This document shows positions 11,041-22,600 of a stretch of DNA of 64,000 nucleotides, one piece after another. The position numbers were made by a program, and so were the translations under genes. The notes below the pieces were generated by a model. It searched no databases. It was given only the letters and a program-made list of their open reading frames with translations, and was not told the origin of the DNA. This DNA comes from Selaginella moellendorffii (lineage: Eukaryota; Streptophyta; Lycopodiopsida; Selaginellales; Selaginellaceae). The first letter of the stretch is position 1. Each line of letters begins with the position of its first letter. The stretch is taken from the NCBI RefSeq assembly GCF_000143415.4, contig NW_003314293.1, positions 726,473-790,472 on the forward strand, written 5' to 3'.

Positions 11041-11494
11041 GGTGCCAATCCTCGTGTTCGGTCAGAGTTTTTTTGCGGAAATCTTGGGGATGATGTGTAC
11101 TATTGGTTTGATCACTTCACGGTGATTGCCATATATCATTCTTAGGATGATGCTTGACGTTTGCGTGAGTTTCTCACGTGTCTCCAAGGGACAATAATGG
11201 TTTGAGTGTAGCCACTCGTGGGGTTGGAGTGTTCTCCCGGACATCTTTAAACGCGCATTCGGACATGCTCACGATTGTGATGATGCCTTTTAGCAATTGC
11301 ATTGTCTTCGTCAAGGGTCATATGAGTCGATGATGCAATTTGGCGTTCGTTTCCGAAGCCTCTTGCTTTATGCAGAGCCAAATATGTCAAAGCGAATCAA
11401 GCTAGGAATGTTATGGCCAGCACTTCGTCAAAATCTTGTCGAACTTGTGCATGCATTTACTCCAGCCACCCTTAAGAATGTCACCATCAATTGA
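11041..11494 (+). pseudogene. Inverted gag segment of outer gypsy element
   Basis: This stretch reads as gag on the plus strand (LRQGSYESMMQFGVRFRSLL, then WPALRQNLVELVHAFTPATL), while the rest of the element is on the minus strand. It is the reverse complement of the block at about 37970-38420 of the second copy; flanking sequence on both sides (up to 10855 and from about 11495) is in the normal orientation. I infer an internal inversion after insertion. Confidence 0.75.
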
Positions 11495-11804
11495 GTTTAG
11501 TTGTTCAATTGCAATCATATGGCATCAAGCAATTGCACTAACTATTGCTCCAAAGTCAAAGGAGGAAACTACTATTCTACCATGAAGATGAATGGAAAGG
11601 AAAGAGCAAAAGAAGAGAAATGAGAAGAAAACTAGAAGGAAAGGGAAATCTAGACAATGGAAAAGTTAAATTTAAACCAAAATTCTAAAAGGAAAGAACA
11701 AAAGAAAGGAAATGGAAAAATCTAGATCTAAATGATGCAAAAGCTAAATTTAAACTAAAATCCTAAATCCAAGAACAATCAAAGGTGCCCCTCACCTCCA
11801 CCAA

Positions 11805-11957
11805 TGTAAGTGCTTAGAATATGGAAAGGGATTACAAAAAATGTGTATATCAATTAGCTTAAAAACTTTAACTTATATACAGGAGTGAACAGGAGTGAGT
11901 GGTCCGAATTTAAATCAATCAGATGGCTACTAAAATCCCACTATGCTAATATTAATA
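11805..11957 (-). repeat. 5' LTR of outer gypsy element
   Basis: Matches the 176-bp LTR at 38796-38971 from 'tgtaagtgc' through 'ccactatgctaatattaatata', where homology ends about 20 bp early. Just inside, the minus strand reads TTGGTGGAGGTGAGGGGCAC, a plausible primer-binding site beginning with TGG; I could not assign its tRNA. Confidence 0.7.
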
Positions 11958-12397
11958 TAACAAAGCAAAATTAAAGGAAATAAATTGATGCAGCAATACT
12001 AATATAATAAATAAATGAGAAATGATAAATAAATGATTTAGTAATAGATTTCCAAAAGAATGCTGTTAAATGGAACTGGATCGTGATAAACTTTATACAA
12101 ATTAAATCCACTTTATCAATGCACATAAAAATCCTTATACTTTATGACTTGTTCTTCCCAGTCTTTGGGAAACGAAATTTCTCTTCTTGAAAATCATACA
12201 AGCCAGCTGATTTGATTAAGCAAAATCATTGCTTCGAAGAAAGCAAAAGGGAGAGGAGTAATCTGTATACACGAGGTTGGATCTACTGAAGTCCATAGTA
12301 GCTCGTACAAGGTTCCTGCCACAAAAAAAAAAAAGGAATAAGAAAAAATCACCACCAAAAACAATAAGTGAAAAGATGATGAAGTACCTCTAAGTGG
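11958..12397. other. Intergenic spacer
   Basis: AT-rich sequence between the gypsy element and the SERK gene. It should contain the SERK 3' untranslated region on the minus strand. No coding or repeat structure recognised. Confidence 0.5.
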
Positions 12398-14895
12398 CTA
12401 TCTCGGCCCAGACAGCTCCACCGCGTGAAGATTGTCCGTGGAGTCGATGATCCAGTCTGATGCTCTCTGGGGGACGAAATCCATCTCTTGGTTGCGGACA
12501 ACCTCCACCTTTTGCCATTCTTCCCATCGCTCGGCAAGGCCGTCGCCTTCGAGCATCCGGACGACGTCTGCCATCTTTGGCCTGTCGTTGGGAGAGACTT
12601 GCGTGCAGAGCAAAGCCACCTGGATGAGTTCCTCGACTTCACCCAAGTCGTACGTGTTGTGAAGATCGGAATCGACGAGCTGGACGACTTTTTTCTCCCG
12701 GAGAAGTCCTTTCACCTGAGCAAAATAGCAGCCAAGCCAACGCAACGCATAAGAAGCCTGAGAGAAGTAAAATAAAGCGCGCACGTACCCAGTCGAGAAG
12801 CATCACATCGTCGTCATTCGCCAATCGTGCAAGATCGAAGGCCCTTTGCCCGGTGATGAGCTCCAGAAGCATGATACCGTACCCGAAGACGTCTGTTTTC
12901 TCGGACGACTTGCCGGTGGACAAGTACTCTGGCGCGATGTGACCAATGGTACCACGAACGGCAGTTGTTACGTGCGTGTCTTTGTAATCCATGAGCTTTG
13001 CCAGTCCAAAATCACCAACCACTGCTTCGTATTCCTCGTCTAGCAGGATGTTTGCCGCTTTTACATCGCGATGGATGATTTTGGGATCACAATGGTCGTG
13101 CAGGTAAGACAAGCCTCTTGCTGATCCCAAAGCAATGCGCTTTCGGGTAGGCCAATCAAGTGATGGCTCCCCTGGATTTCGTTCTGAAACAACACAAGTG
13201 TTAGAAAGTGAGGAAGAAAATGAAAGAATAAAAAAACTCACTCACCTCTTAGCCGAGATGCTACACTTCCATTCGCCATATATGGATATACGAGTAAGCG
13301 TTCGGTGGGAGTCATGCAGAAACCTCGTAGGCGAAGAAGGTTTCGATGAACAGCCATACTGATCATTTCCACTTCTGTTTGAAATTGCAGCTCTCCACCC
13401 GGACTGCGTTCTTCTTTAAGCCTTTTAACGGCTACTAGTGAGCCATCCGACAATCTCCCCTTGTACACTTTGCCAAAACCACCTCTCCCAAGGATGTTTT
13501 TGTTACTAAAACCATCGGTAGCCACTTGCAGTTCTCGCAGAGAGAATCTTTTTAGTTGTCCTAAATGAACTTCGGGGTCTTCTTCAGCTGGTCATTAGAA
13601 CGGTACAAAGGGTAAGAACAAACAAATAGCACCCAATAAACTTACCAGGAACGTCAAAGTAAGCTTCCGGTGGCCTCCGTCTTCTCCACCAAGCAAATCC
13701 AATGGCCGGAGCAGCAAAAAGAAGAGCAGCGCCAGCAGCAACTCCACCAGCAATAGCTCCAGTGTTTGACGAGCTTGATGACTGTGTTCTCCCTAAGAAG
13801 AATTTTAAGTTCTTAAGTTAGAAAAAATTGAAGTTCCAAAGCTAAGACATTGCAGTACCATTGTTTGCTCCAGATGGCGGTGCTAAATATTGAGGTGCAG
13901 GAGTCAAAGGTGGGCCGTTGGGACATCGTTTATTGACTGCTTGTCCACAAAGATCTCTATTATTGTTGAAACTGAAGACATTCTGGTTAGTTATAGGACA
14001 AAGAATGCTGTTGCTTCATATCTACCTGATAGGAGTGAACAGGGAGAAGGATCCATTCGTAGGAACTGGCCCAGATAGATCATTGTTAGAAAGATCACTG
14101 CAAAAGTGTCAATAAGTTAAACGTCAAAAAGAACAGGCAGACCAAGCGTTACTCACAGTACTTGCAAGCCGTTTATATTTGTAAGCGACATGGGAATACT
14201 CCCAGACAGAGAATTGTTGTTGAGACGACTGCATAAGATCCTGCGTGAGACGATAAGCGTGCGAAAAGTGCTAGCTTACAGGAATCTAAGCTTAGTCAGA
14301 CGCCCAATTGTATCTGGTATCGAAGATGTAAAATTGTTCTGGTACAAATCTAGGCTCACCAGGTTGGATAAGTTGCCTAGCTCAGGTGGAATTTCTCCAG
14401 TGATGTTATTACTGTACAGTTCCCTGCAAATCAAAGACAAAACCAAGCAAGTGCTTTTAGTTGGTACTTTGATCTTTTGATTAGAACTCACAAGTACTGT
14501 AAGTGGCTTAGACGACCAAGTGATGGAACTAGCGTTCCCGACAGAGCTGCATTACCGAGATCTCTGAAAAGAGCCAAAAGAGCGTCAGTCTAAAAGCCCA
14601 CCACCACTGTTCTTCTGGTCAAAACTTACACTCTAGTGACGAAATTATCATTGTCGCAAGTAACATGGAACCAAGTACAGGGATTCACCAGCGTCGAGTC
14701 CCAGCTCTGGAGAACACTGCTCGGGTCCGTGAGCGAGGTCTTCAAATCGTGGAGAGCATCACCTGGAAGCAAGAAATTTCGCCTCTATAGCCTCGGACTC
14801 GCGAACAAAGGAATCTCAATACCTTCGGCGTTGCCATAGACGCGAATCACGGCGCGGAGCAGCAGCGCCAGCACCAAGATCCCGATATTTGCCAT
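12398..14895 (-). CDS. SERK: SERK-type leucine-rich repeat receptor kinase
   Basis: Eleven exons: 14823-14895, 14630-14762, 14492-14563, 14280-14423, 14157-14228, 14026-14097, 13859-13971, 13646-13792, 13246-13587, 12789-13183, 12398-12715 (626 aa). Eleven exons with four separate LRR exons is the standard SERK structure. Order: signal peptide ([13 protein letters not shown]), leucine zipper-like N-cap with CTWFHVTC, five LRRs (for example [20 protein letters not shown]), Ser-Pro-rich hinge ([20 protein letters not shown]), one membrane span ([19 protein letters not shown]), then a kinase with [11 protein letters not shown], the RD motif [29 protein letters not shown] and [18 protein letters not shown], ending in the family's conserved LSGPR. 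SERKs are plasma-membrane co-receptors for brassinosteroid and peptide receptors. All kinase residues look intact. The call is firm; which SERK clade is not determined. Confidence 0.96.
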
Positions 14896-15412
14896 CGCCC
14901 CGGCTCGCCGTGGCCGCACAGCAATCAGATCCACCGCCGCCCCGTCGCCGCTACGGCATTTCGAGACCTCGGCAAATCACCTGGTAGCGAGCGCCAGCGA
15001 TCGCCAGGGCGCGATCAAAATACCGCGCCGCGAGCTCGAATTGTGTCTAGAACCGCGCTGCCGCCTCGCATTGCTCCATCCTGGCGCATCGACGGCCCCG
15101 CATTCCTCCCAAAACCCAACCCTCAATCGCGGAATCCACTGTACAGTCACTTGGACGGGCTGTCACACGTCCGCCTATGTCAGCCGTTGGATCTGCCACG
15201 TCTGCGCGATGCCGATGGCATCGGAGGAATTTTCTTTTCACTCCCGGTCAAAGCTTCGACAAACTGGCGGGTACATTTGGAAATTTATTCAGAGTCACCA
15301 CGCATGTGAAAATTGACCGGCGATTTCCACTGGCGAGATGTCGACCGTCCACGTGGCCGCCATCGCACAAGCGCTATATGTACATACGGATAGATGCCCC
15401 CGGCATATTGTA
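14896..15412. other. Intergenic region upstream of SERK
   Basis: GC-richer stretch holding the SERK promoter and 5' leader (minus strand) and the 3' end of the neighbouring kinase gene. Overlapping ORFs here are short and shadow each other in several frames. No domain recognised. Confidence 0.5.
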
Positions 15413-17258
15413 TTATGCGGCGTATCGCTGGTGAGCTAGCATTCGTTTCGTCCGGGGGCTCTCGCTGCTGTGGCTTTGCGCTTGGAGCTCTCTCGAGAGG
15501 CTCTGGACGAGCCTCTTTTGCGTCTGGCTCTCGATGAGCTTGGACAATCCCATCTCCTTCACTGCTCTCCAGCTCTGCGAGAGAGATCAAACAAATCTTT
15601 TTAGAAACTTTGGCAGGAAACGAAGAACCAAAAAGAGTGTTTTTGTACATCTGGAAGCTGGAAGTTCTCGGCCTCTAGCAAGTGAACGACGTGTCCCATT
15701 GTTGGTCGCTTGCGTACGTCCGGATGGACGCACTGGAACGCTGTGATGAGCGCCTTCTTTAGAGCTCTAGGCGATGGCTTCTCTTCGAGCCTGGGATCGG
15801 CAATATCGTCCATGCGTCTCGTAGCGAGCATGAGCTTCAGCCAATCCACTAGATTAACCTGTTGAGAAGTTCGCTAGAGCTAAAGCATGGTTTTTTTTTT
15901 CAAGAGTAAAGAGCTAACCTCCCCAGGTGGTCTTGAGTAATCAACGGGATCTCGTCCAGTGACAACTTCCATGAGAAGGACGCCAAAGCTGTAAACGTCG
16001 CTCCGTTCGTTGAGGAGTCCCGTGTTCGCGTACTCGGGAGCAACATATCTGCCAAAAAAAAATATATGTCGGCTTCACAAACTTAAAAACAGCATCTGCA
16101 ATGCGCGTACCCAAAAGTACCCATGACTCTAGTCATCACGTGTGTTTTCTCGCAACCAAGGAACTTAGCAAGGCCAAAATCGGAGACTTTGGCGTTCCAG
16201 TGACTATCGAGGAGAATGTTACTCGCTTTTATGTCTCTGTGAACGATCTTCGGTTCTATAGCTTCGTGCATGTAGGCCAGTCTAGTTAACAGCGGTGAGA
16301 AAGAAAACGTTAGTTGTTTGCTTCGATAAAAACAAGAGCAAGAGCGCGCACCCTTTCGCTGTTCCAAGGATGATTTTCATGCGTGAATCCCAGCTAGGTG
16401 TTTTAAACCGAGAAGTTTTGCCGTGAAGCCACTCGTCCAAGTTACCATTGTTGACATATTCATAAACCAATATTCTGCGTGTCAAGGCATGAGAAAGAAT
16501 CCGATGAGGAAAAAACTTCACCTGTGATCGCCTTCCGCACAGAAACCGAGCAACTTCACGAGATTCTTGTGCCGCACTCGACCGATTGTCTCAACTTCGA
16601 CGAGGAATTCTTTCTCCGCTTGATCTCTGAAAAGAGGATTTTAGTGGTGAGCTGCTTTGAAAGGAAAAGAAATGGTTCCTTACTTGTTGGTGAGGTACTT
16701 GCAAGCCACCATCGTTCCATCTGAGACGGCTCCCTTGTAAACTATACCATAGCCACCTTCACCAATTATGTTTCTCTCCGAGAATCCACCAGTGGCGATC
16801 TCAAGTTCCTCCAAACAGTACCAATTGCCCCAACCGAGATATGACGAAACTTGCTGCTGGGGAGTGAACGAGACTGTCGTTCCTGAATTGCTCTCACTGT
16901 CCTGGGACACAGCCATCTCGGTGTCTGTCACTGGCGGGGAGTAATCTAAGCTGCTGCTCTCCACCACATCCCCGTGCTTGAAAATCCTGAAACTGCTCGA
17001 ATTCCTCCGGACAGAGTACTCAAACGTATCGAAGCTCGGAGGTCTGCGAGAAATTCTCGCGCTCGGTTCTGTCCTGACTTCCGGGATGTCTTTCGGAGTG
17101 CTGGGTATGTCGTGCACGCTTCTAGACTTCCCCTTCCTGGATTTTCTCCTCCAACGTATAGGCCACACCGCTAGAAAGAATAATGAAACCATAAGACCTC
17201 TTGCCTCGTCAAGTGTTGTTCCAGATTTCGGAGCACTGCGTGTAGACTCCGAGGCCAT
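15413..17258 (-). CDS. Receptor-like kinase without ectodomain (At3g17420/At1g01540 type)
   Basis: Seven exons: 16684-17258, 16522-16626, 16352-16474, 16111-16281, 15919-16048, 15649-15858, 15413-15574 (491 aa). The N-terminus has a short hydrophobic stretch ([16 protein letters not shown]) followed by basic residues, then a Ser-rich juxtamembrane region, then a Ser/Thr kinase: [128 protein letters not shown] and [16 protein letters not shown]. The cytoplasmic domain matches the plant family that lacks a receptor ectodomain. The last exon (charged tail [14 protein letters not shown]...) rests on one acceptor choice; another frame is also open there, so the C-terminus is uncertain. The kinase itself is complete. 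Confidence 0.9.
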
Positions 17259-18232
17259 CTTCTTCCAGGCTCACCATGCTGCTGCTACTGCTGGGGGGAT
17301 TGTTCTCTGTCAAGCCTGTCGAGTAAACAAAGAGACAAAACCACCTGAGAGACCGGATTTTCAAAGAAAAACAAAGCACGCAGGAAAAGCTCGCTGCTAA
17401 AAAGGCGCATACTTCCGGCCAACATTGAAAAGCATTAAAGCCTTGCAGGGAGCGAGTCAGAGGACCAAAATAACATACCTGGCAAGAGCTCTTCAAACTG
17501 TTGGTGGCGATGGCGAGGAAGAGGAGGAGGAGAGCAGGGCATTGGAATGCTTCGCTCTCGCCCCTTACTTCCATTCTTAAAACCATAACCAAGCGAGGAG
17601 GAGGAGCTACCTTCGCTACCTTCTTCTTGGATGGTGTTTGCTCGCGACAATGACATCCAGCCTGACTAGAAAGGAACGTAAGCTGCTGCTTCCATCGCAT
17701 CCAAATCCATGACAAAGACCTGCTAAAAACACCCACACGGTCCATGGAAAAGTTTAGTCGAAACAACAAAGGCGCACCAGTTAACCGACAAAAAGAAGGC
17801 TCTCCAGTCGTCTCGAGCATCATGGAGGGATTTGAGTGTAAGGAAAGAAGCCAAGTAGCTACCAAAAAGAAAGAGAGAGAAAACAAATGTGTGAAGCGCG
17901 ATAGAATCTAGAAAGGGAGCTCAACAATCAAGCAATGCTGGTGTGCTTTCAAGTCTAGCGCAAGAAAGAACAGTATACCAACCAGGAGGAAACTTTCCAC
18001 AAGAACAGTGGACTAGATTATATCAAAGGAATTCTTTAGACTTACCTTGGAATGGACGATGTTGAGAGGTGATCGATCGGGGCGGCCCCATCGCCCTCGC
18101 ACCGAACGATTCGCGCCATGGATCTGAGCAGCGCGCCGCTCTAAATTGCGGAAAGGATAACGGATCTCTCCTCGCATTCAATGCGCGGGCGATGAGGAAA
18201 AAGTATTTTAGGGTTCTTGGGAGATTTAGCCC
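17259..18232. other. Intergenic region between divergent genes
   Basis: Lies between the minus-strand kinase start (17258) and the plus-strand DUF616 start (18233), so it should carry both promoters and leaders. The long minus-strand ORF at 17209-17886 has no recognisable domain, overlaps the kinase start in another frame and is probably non-coding. Confidence 0.5.
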
Positions 18233-20018
18233 ATGGGCAGCTGGCACTGGCGATGGCGAAGCGCCAGCTTCAGTGGCAGTGGCGCTGGCAGCGGCGGCAA
18301 GGATCTGAGGAGAATGCGCAGCGAGATTGGCAGATTTATGCACAGGAAGAGCTTGGTGAGAGCGATGTTTGCCGTGGGCGTGGCCTGGGCGCTGTTCGTG
18401 CTTGTGATTTGGGGAATGCTGCTGGTCGCTTGTGGATCTGTGTCGATCACGGTGGAATCTGCCGGTATGAGCTCACGCACGGAGTTTTTCCGGTGATTTT
18501 TATTTGGTTTTGCATTGTCTCAGGCCAATGCAAGAAGAAGAGCCAGACTTTCCAGTTTTTGGACGCGTGGGGATTCATTCCAAAGCCAATTCACCGTAAG
18601 AATCGATGCACATTCATCGTAGTTTCTTCGTCCTTGATTCTTGACAGAACTTCTTCGGTTTCTTTTTTTTCTTTTTTTCACGCAGGATGCTCTATACCGG
18701 TTGCTAGAAATCCACAGTTCGTGCAAATTCCATCGTTCCGGCATGACAGTTCTATACTCCGAAAGCTCACATACATCACAAACGATAGAGTTGCCGAGGC
18801 TGATCAAAGCAAGCGTCCACTATTTGGCGGCTATCAGACATGGAAGGAGAGAGACGAGAGTTTTAAGATCAAACCAGCAATGCAGGTGAGTGAGCTCTTC
18901 TACTGCTTCGATTCCGTTTTTTGATGCATTTTTGCGTGGTAGTGCTTGATAGAATCGTCCTGTCTCTTTGGAAACTTTGTAGGTTCATTGTGGATTCATG
19001 AATAATTCTGGGGGTGACATTCATCCACGGGACAAGACATATCTCAAGAGGTGTGAATTTGTGGTTGCCTCAGGAATTTTTGACGGCTACGACATGCCTC
19101 ACCAGCCTTCCAACCTGAGCGACGCCTCTCGATCGCTCTTTTGCTTCGCCATGGTGGTGGACGAGATCTCTCTGGACAGCATCAAGGCCGAGGGCTTGCT
19201 CACCGAGGACGACAAAGGAGGGAGGTGGTCAGGCATCTGGCGGCTAGTTCTTCTCAAGAACTTGCCGTATGACGAGCCTCGCCGGAACGGCAAGGTACCC
19301 AAGCTCCTCACTCACAGGATCTTTCCAGCGGCGAAGTATAGCATCTGGATCGATGGAAAGATGGAGCTGGTCGTGGACCCAATTCTCATACTTGAGAGGT
19401 TTGGAACCTCCAGCGTCTCTCTCACTCTTGTTTCTAACTCGTTTGTTCGTTCGTTGCATAGATATCTCTGGCGAGGCGGGCATAAGTTCGCCATCGCTCG
19501 ACACAAACACCACAAGAGCATTTACGAAGAGGCCGATGCCAACAAGCGGAGGAAGAGATACGCGAGGCCGCTGATAGACAAACACATGGAGATCTACAAG
19601 CGCGAAGGCATGCAACCATGGAGCAAAGCCAAGCTCCCAGTTCTTAGCGGTAAGTCAGCTCCAATTCTTCCAACGTTCCTCGGAGCAAAGTTCGATTTTT
19701 CCAGATGTTCCAGAGGGAGCAGTGATCATCCGCGAGCACACTCCACTCACGAACTTGTTCTGCTGCCTGTGGTTCAACGAGGTGAACCGATTCACGCCGC
19801 GCGACCAGCTGAGCTTCGGCTACGTTGTCCACCGATTGAACGGCTCCTTCCCCTTGTTCATGTTCCCAAACTGCGAGTACAACGCGCTCTTCGTCCTCCA
19901 CAAGCACACGCGCGAGCACTCGTCCAAGGTGGAATGGGTGAAGACGCTGGACGAGCTCAAGGACGAGAGCATCGCGTTCGAGACGAGGGCCGGGCTGGGC
20001 TTGCTCGGGGATCGTTGA
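18233..20018 (+). CDS. DUF616 (TOD1/MUCI70-type) glycosyltransferase-like membrane protein
   Basis: Six exons: 18233-18464, 18524-18595, 18686-18885, 18983-19398, 19462-19649, 19705-20018 (473 aa). The start is chosen because it places a membrane span (VRAMFAVGVAWALFVLVIWG) after a basic N-terminus, giving a type II Golgi-like topology. The body carries the plant DUF616 (Pfam PF04765) signature: CEFVVASGIFDGYDMP, GIWRLVLLKNLPYDEPRRNG, KLLTHRIFPAAKYSIWIDGK, RHKHHKSIYEEADANKR, IIREHTPLTNLFCCLWFNEV and RFTPRDQLSFGYVVHR. Family members in Arabidopsis act in pectin biosynthesis (MUCI70) or are reported as ceramidase-related (TOD1). The function here is by family only. A broken duplicate lies at 25608-26632. 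Confidence 0.9.
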
Positions 20019-20053
20019 CCGCCCGTTGGCCGACCGTTAATCGCAGCCGGAAT

Positions 20054-20079
20054 CCAACGGCTGCGATAACCATATAAAA
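20054..20079 (+). promoter_or_regulatory. Core promoter: CCAACGGCTGCGATAA box plus TATA box
   Basis: CCAACGGCTGCGATAA (20054-20069) sits immediately before TATAAAA (20073-20079), about 40 bp ahead of an ATG at 20116. A telo-box-like 'ctagggttcta' lies between. The same box upstream of the MAK-type kinase near 45310 suggests a shared promoter element. Inference from position and repetition. Confidence 0.55.
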
Positions 20080-20115
20080 TCGTCTAGGGGGGGATTTCTA
20101 GGGTTCTAACACAAA

Positions 20116-21918
20116 ATGGAAGAGGAGGTAAATGACGCTCGTGACAGGAGAGAGAGAGTGATGAGAGATCCATTCTTTCTGTCAGAGCTAGATGTCATAG
20201 TACAAAAGCCTAGATCACGCGTGTTGGATGGAGGAGCGAGGCTAGCGCTTGAAAATGTGCCCAGGTCTAGGCATATGCAAACGGATTCACAGTACATCAC
20301 ACGAGTTCTTCGGATGGCAGCAGCACGCCAGTGCTCAATCTTTCCGTAATATCCAGTCCAAGCGCTTCCGGGGAGGTTTCTAGCAGCTCTGGGGCGAGCG
20401 CGATCGAGGATTCAACCGATTCAGAAGATTCCAGTGAAGACTCTAGCGATTCCGGCACTGTACTATCGACTCAGGGCAGCGATCCGGGCTCGTCCAGTGC
20501 CACGCCTTGGATTTCAGGGTATCCGCCGACGGTCGCGAGCTCAAGCGGCGAAGATCCGGACTCCTCCAGCGTAATCTCAGCTCTACGCTCTCGCGGGGAG
20601 GAGCCGATGGCGATATCGATTCCAAGGTCTTCCGGGGAGGGTCCTAGCAGCTCCGGCGCCGTAACATCGAAAGGTTTAGGCTCGTCACCGAGCGCCAAAA
20701 TATCGTCTCCAGGCGATCCGAGCTCGTCCAGTGCCACTGCAAGCGGTGTTCTTCCAGGTCCGCGCTCATCGAGCACCGCCTCGATTCCAGAGGATCCGAG
20801 CTCATCCAGCGCCGTAATATCGTCTCCAGGGAAGGATCCGAGCTCGTCCGCCGCAGCAAGCTTCCATCTTCCAGGTCCGAGCTCATCGAGCGGGGCAGCC
20901 TCGATTCCAGAGGATCCGAGCTCATCCAGCGCCATAATATCGTCTCTAGGCATGGATCGGAGCTCGTCCGTTGCCACAGCACCAGGTCCGAGCTCATCGA
21001 GCGCCGCAACCGCGATTCCGAAGGATCCAAGCTCATCCAGCGCGTCTCCAGGCAAGGATCCGAGCTCGTCCATTGCCGCAAGCTATGGTCTTCCGGGTCC
21101 GAGCTCATCGAACGCCGCAGCCTCGTATCCAAAGGATCCAAGCTCATCCAGCGCTATAATATCGTCTCCAGGCAAGGATCCGAGCTCGTCCATTGCCGCA
21201 GCAATTCCTGGTCCCAGTTCATCCAGCGGCAATCTTCCAGGGAGCGCCTCGACTCCAAGCTCATCCAACGCCATAATAAATCTTCCAGGCCTGAGCGCCG
21301 CAACCTCGCCTCCAGGTTAGGATCCGAGCTCGTTCCAAGCTCTAATCATGACATCTTCCAGGTCTGAGCTTATCCAGGGCCGCAACCTCCGATCCAAGTT
21401 CATCTAGCTCCTCTCCAGGTAACGAACCTAGCCCACAGCAAGCTCTAATCGTGAGCTTTCCAGGTCCGAGCTCCTCTCCCACAGCAAGCTTTGGTCTTCC
21501 CTCATGGAGCGCTACGTCGACTCCAAAGGCGAGTTCATCATCAAGCGGCTGGGATATCGAGCGGAGCTCCTCCAGCGCGATTCCAAGCTCCTCCGGCACG
21601 GCTACTCCAAGTAGCATCATCCCGGGTGGATTCGGCCATGGTCCGTCACGCCCTGGCCCGATCGCGAACGGCGCCAAAGGCAACTGGATACTGATCGCCA
21701 GCAAATCATCCACCGGCGTTTCCAGGATCACCACCCGCGTCGCCACCACCCCATCAGTGCCAGAAGCGCTGTACGTGCTCGAGCGGCTGTACCATCCTCT
21801 AGACATCTTTCGTTCTTTTTGTTTTCCCGGTATGTTCTTCGTCCTCGTTCCCTCGATTGGTCGTTCGCAAGCTCTACCATCAATTGATTGCTGCTATACG
21901 CGACGACCAGCCCGGTAA
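20116..21918 (+). CDS. Ser/Pro-rich tandem-repeat protein (unrecognised)
   Basis: The main open stretch (about 20271-21315) encodes degenerate repeats built from PSSSSAVISSPGKDPSSS- and LPGPSSSSGAASIP-like units of roughly 35-41 residues. A 46-nt intron, 21316-21361 (CAG|GTTAGG...CTTCCAG), joins it in phase to a second open stretch (21362-21918), which continues SSSSSPGNEPSPQQALIVSF and ends with a non-repetitive part (NGAKGNWILIASKSSTGVS, VPEALYVLERLYHPL). Frame continuity across that intron supports a real gene. The 5' end is uncertain: ATG 20116 lies in another frame, but an intron from 20128 to 20270 would join it in phase. No signal peptide is visible. The function is unknown; a mucin- or wall-protein-like role cannot be claimed without secretion. 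The antisense strand is also open because of codon bias, so the coding strand is not absolutely certain. Confidence 0.45.
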
Positions 21919-22600
21919 GCTTGAATTGAAGCATTCCTGATTGTTTTTTGACGCGTTCTTTCGTTCTTCAGTTTCAGCGACCTTTTTCCTCTTTACCATG
22001 GTATTCGTTTGCTATGGTAGCTGGACGGCTTATTTTTCAGCTCCAGGTAAGCTCGGAATGTTTAAATCGCCCCTAGATTTACAGTTTTTTCATTCTTTTC
22101 AGTTTTTACAGTTTTTTCGTTACCAATCACTCAATCAACCTCCTACAAACAAACCAAGAGAACTACTGTTCCAGGGAGAGCTTTCTACCATCAGCTCCCA
22201 ATCCCATCTCAGGATTGTTCATCCGAGGCCTACGGTCCACGTCCTGGTGCTCGCTCCTCTAGATCTTTTGTTCTCTTTCTTTCGTCGCCTTCTTCGTCCT
22301 CGCTCTCTCGTTCCGTCGATTGGTCGTTCGCAAGCTCTTCTATCGATTGATTGGCTATAAACGCGACGACCACCCCGGTAAGCCTGACTCTTTGGTTGTG
22401 TTTTGACACACGTTCTTCCCTTGGACAGCTCTTTGATCTTGGCCATCATTTTCGTTTCTATTTGTTTTTTCCGTTTTCGAGAGTACGTTACTAAAGAGCA
22501 GCTTTTTTCCATCTCATGGCAGCTGGGATGGACCTTCGTCTTCAGCTCCAGGTAAGCTCTTCCGATTTTAAAGCCTCCCGTCGATTTACAGTCTGTCAGA
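21830..22600 (+). repeat. Diverged direct duplication (about 300 bp, two copies)
   Basis: The segment around 21838-22060 ('ttcgtcctcg...gattggtcgttcgcaagctct...cgacgacca.cccggtaag...agctccaggtaagctc') recurs at about 22289-22560 with indels. Each copy has the same two potential splice donors. They follow the Ser/Pro-rich gene and may be duplicated 3' exons or untranslated sequence. Confidence 0.6.

Larger units (their letters stand above)
3722..11957 (-). mobile_element. Decayed Ty3/gypsy LTR retrotransposon (outer element)
   Basis: Minus-strand order from right to left: 5' LTR (11805-11957), probable primer-binding site just inside it, gag, protease with a VILGMDWL-type motif, RT, RNase H/integrase remnants (about 3960-5150), a purine-rich tract (complement of 3852-3865) and a 3' LTR remnant (3722-3851). 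It is interrupted by a younger LTR element at 5156-9258, and part of gag is inverted at 11041-11494. The integrase remnant carries many stops and frameshifts. Related pieces lie at 1-370, 31600-32680, 35145-38971 and 40440-40745. The element is clearly inactive. Confidence 0.8.

Noticed and set aside
17209-17886. 225-codon minus-strand ORF upstream of the second kinase
   Set aside because: It overlaps the kinase start in a different frame, has no recognisable domain, and sits in the expected promoter/leader.
20443-21274. Long minus-strand ORFs (Leu-Asp-Glu-Leu-Gly repeats) opposite the Ser/Pro-rich region
   Set aside because: They mirror the repeats of the plus strand and do not continue through the phase-consistent intron at 21316-21361. 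Treated as antisense shadows, though strand is not proven.
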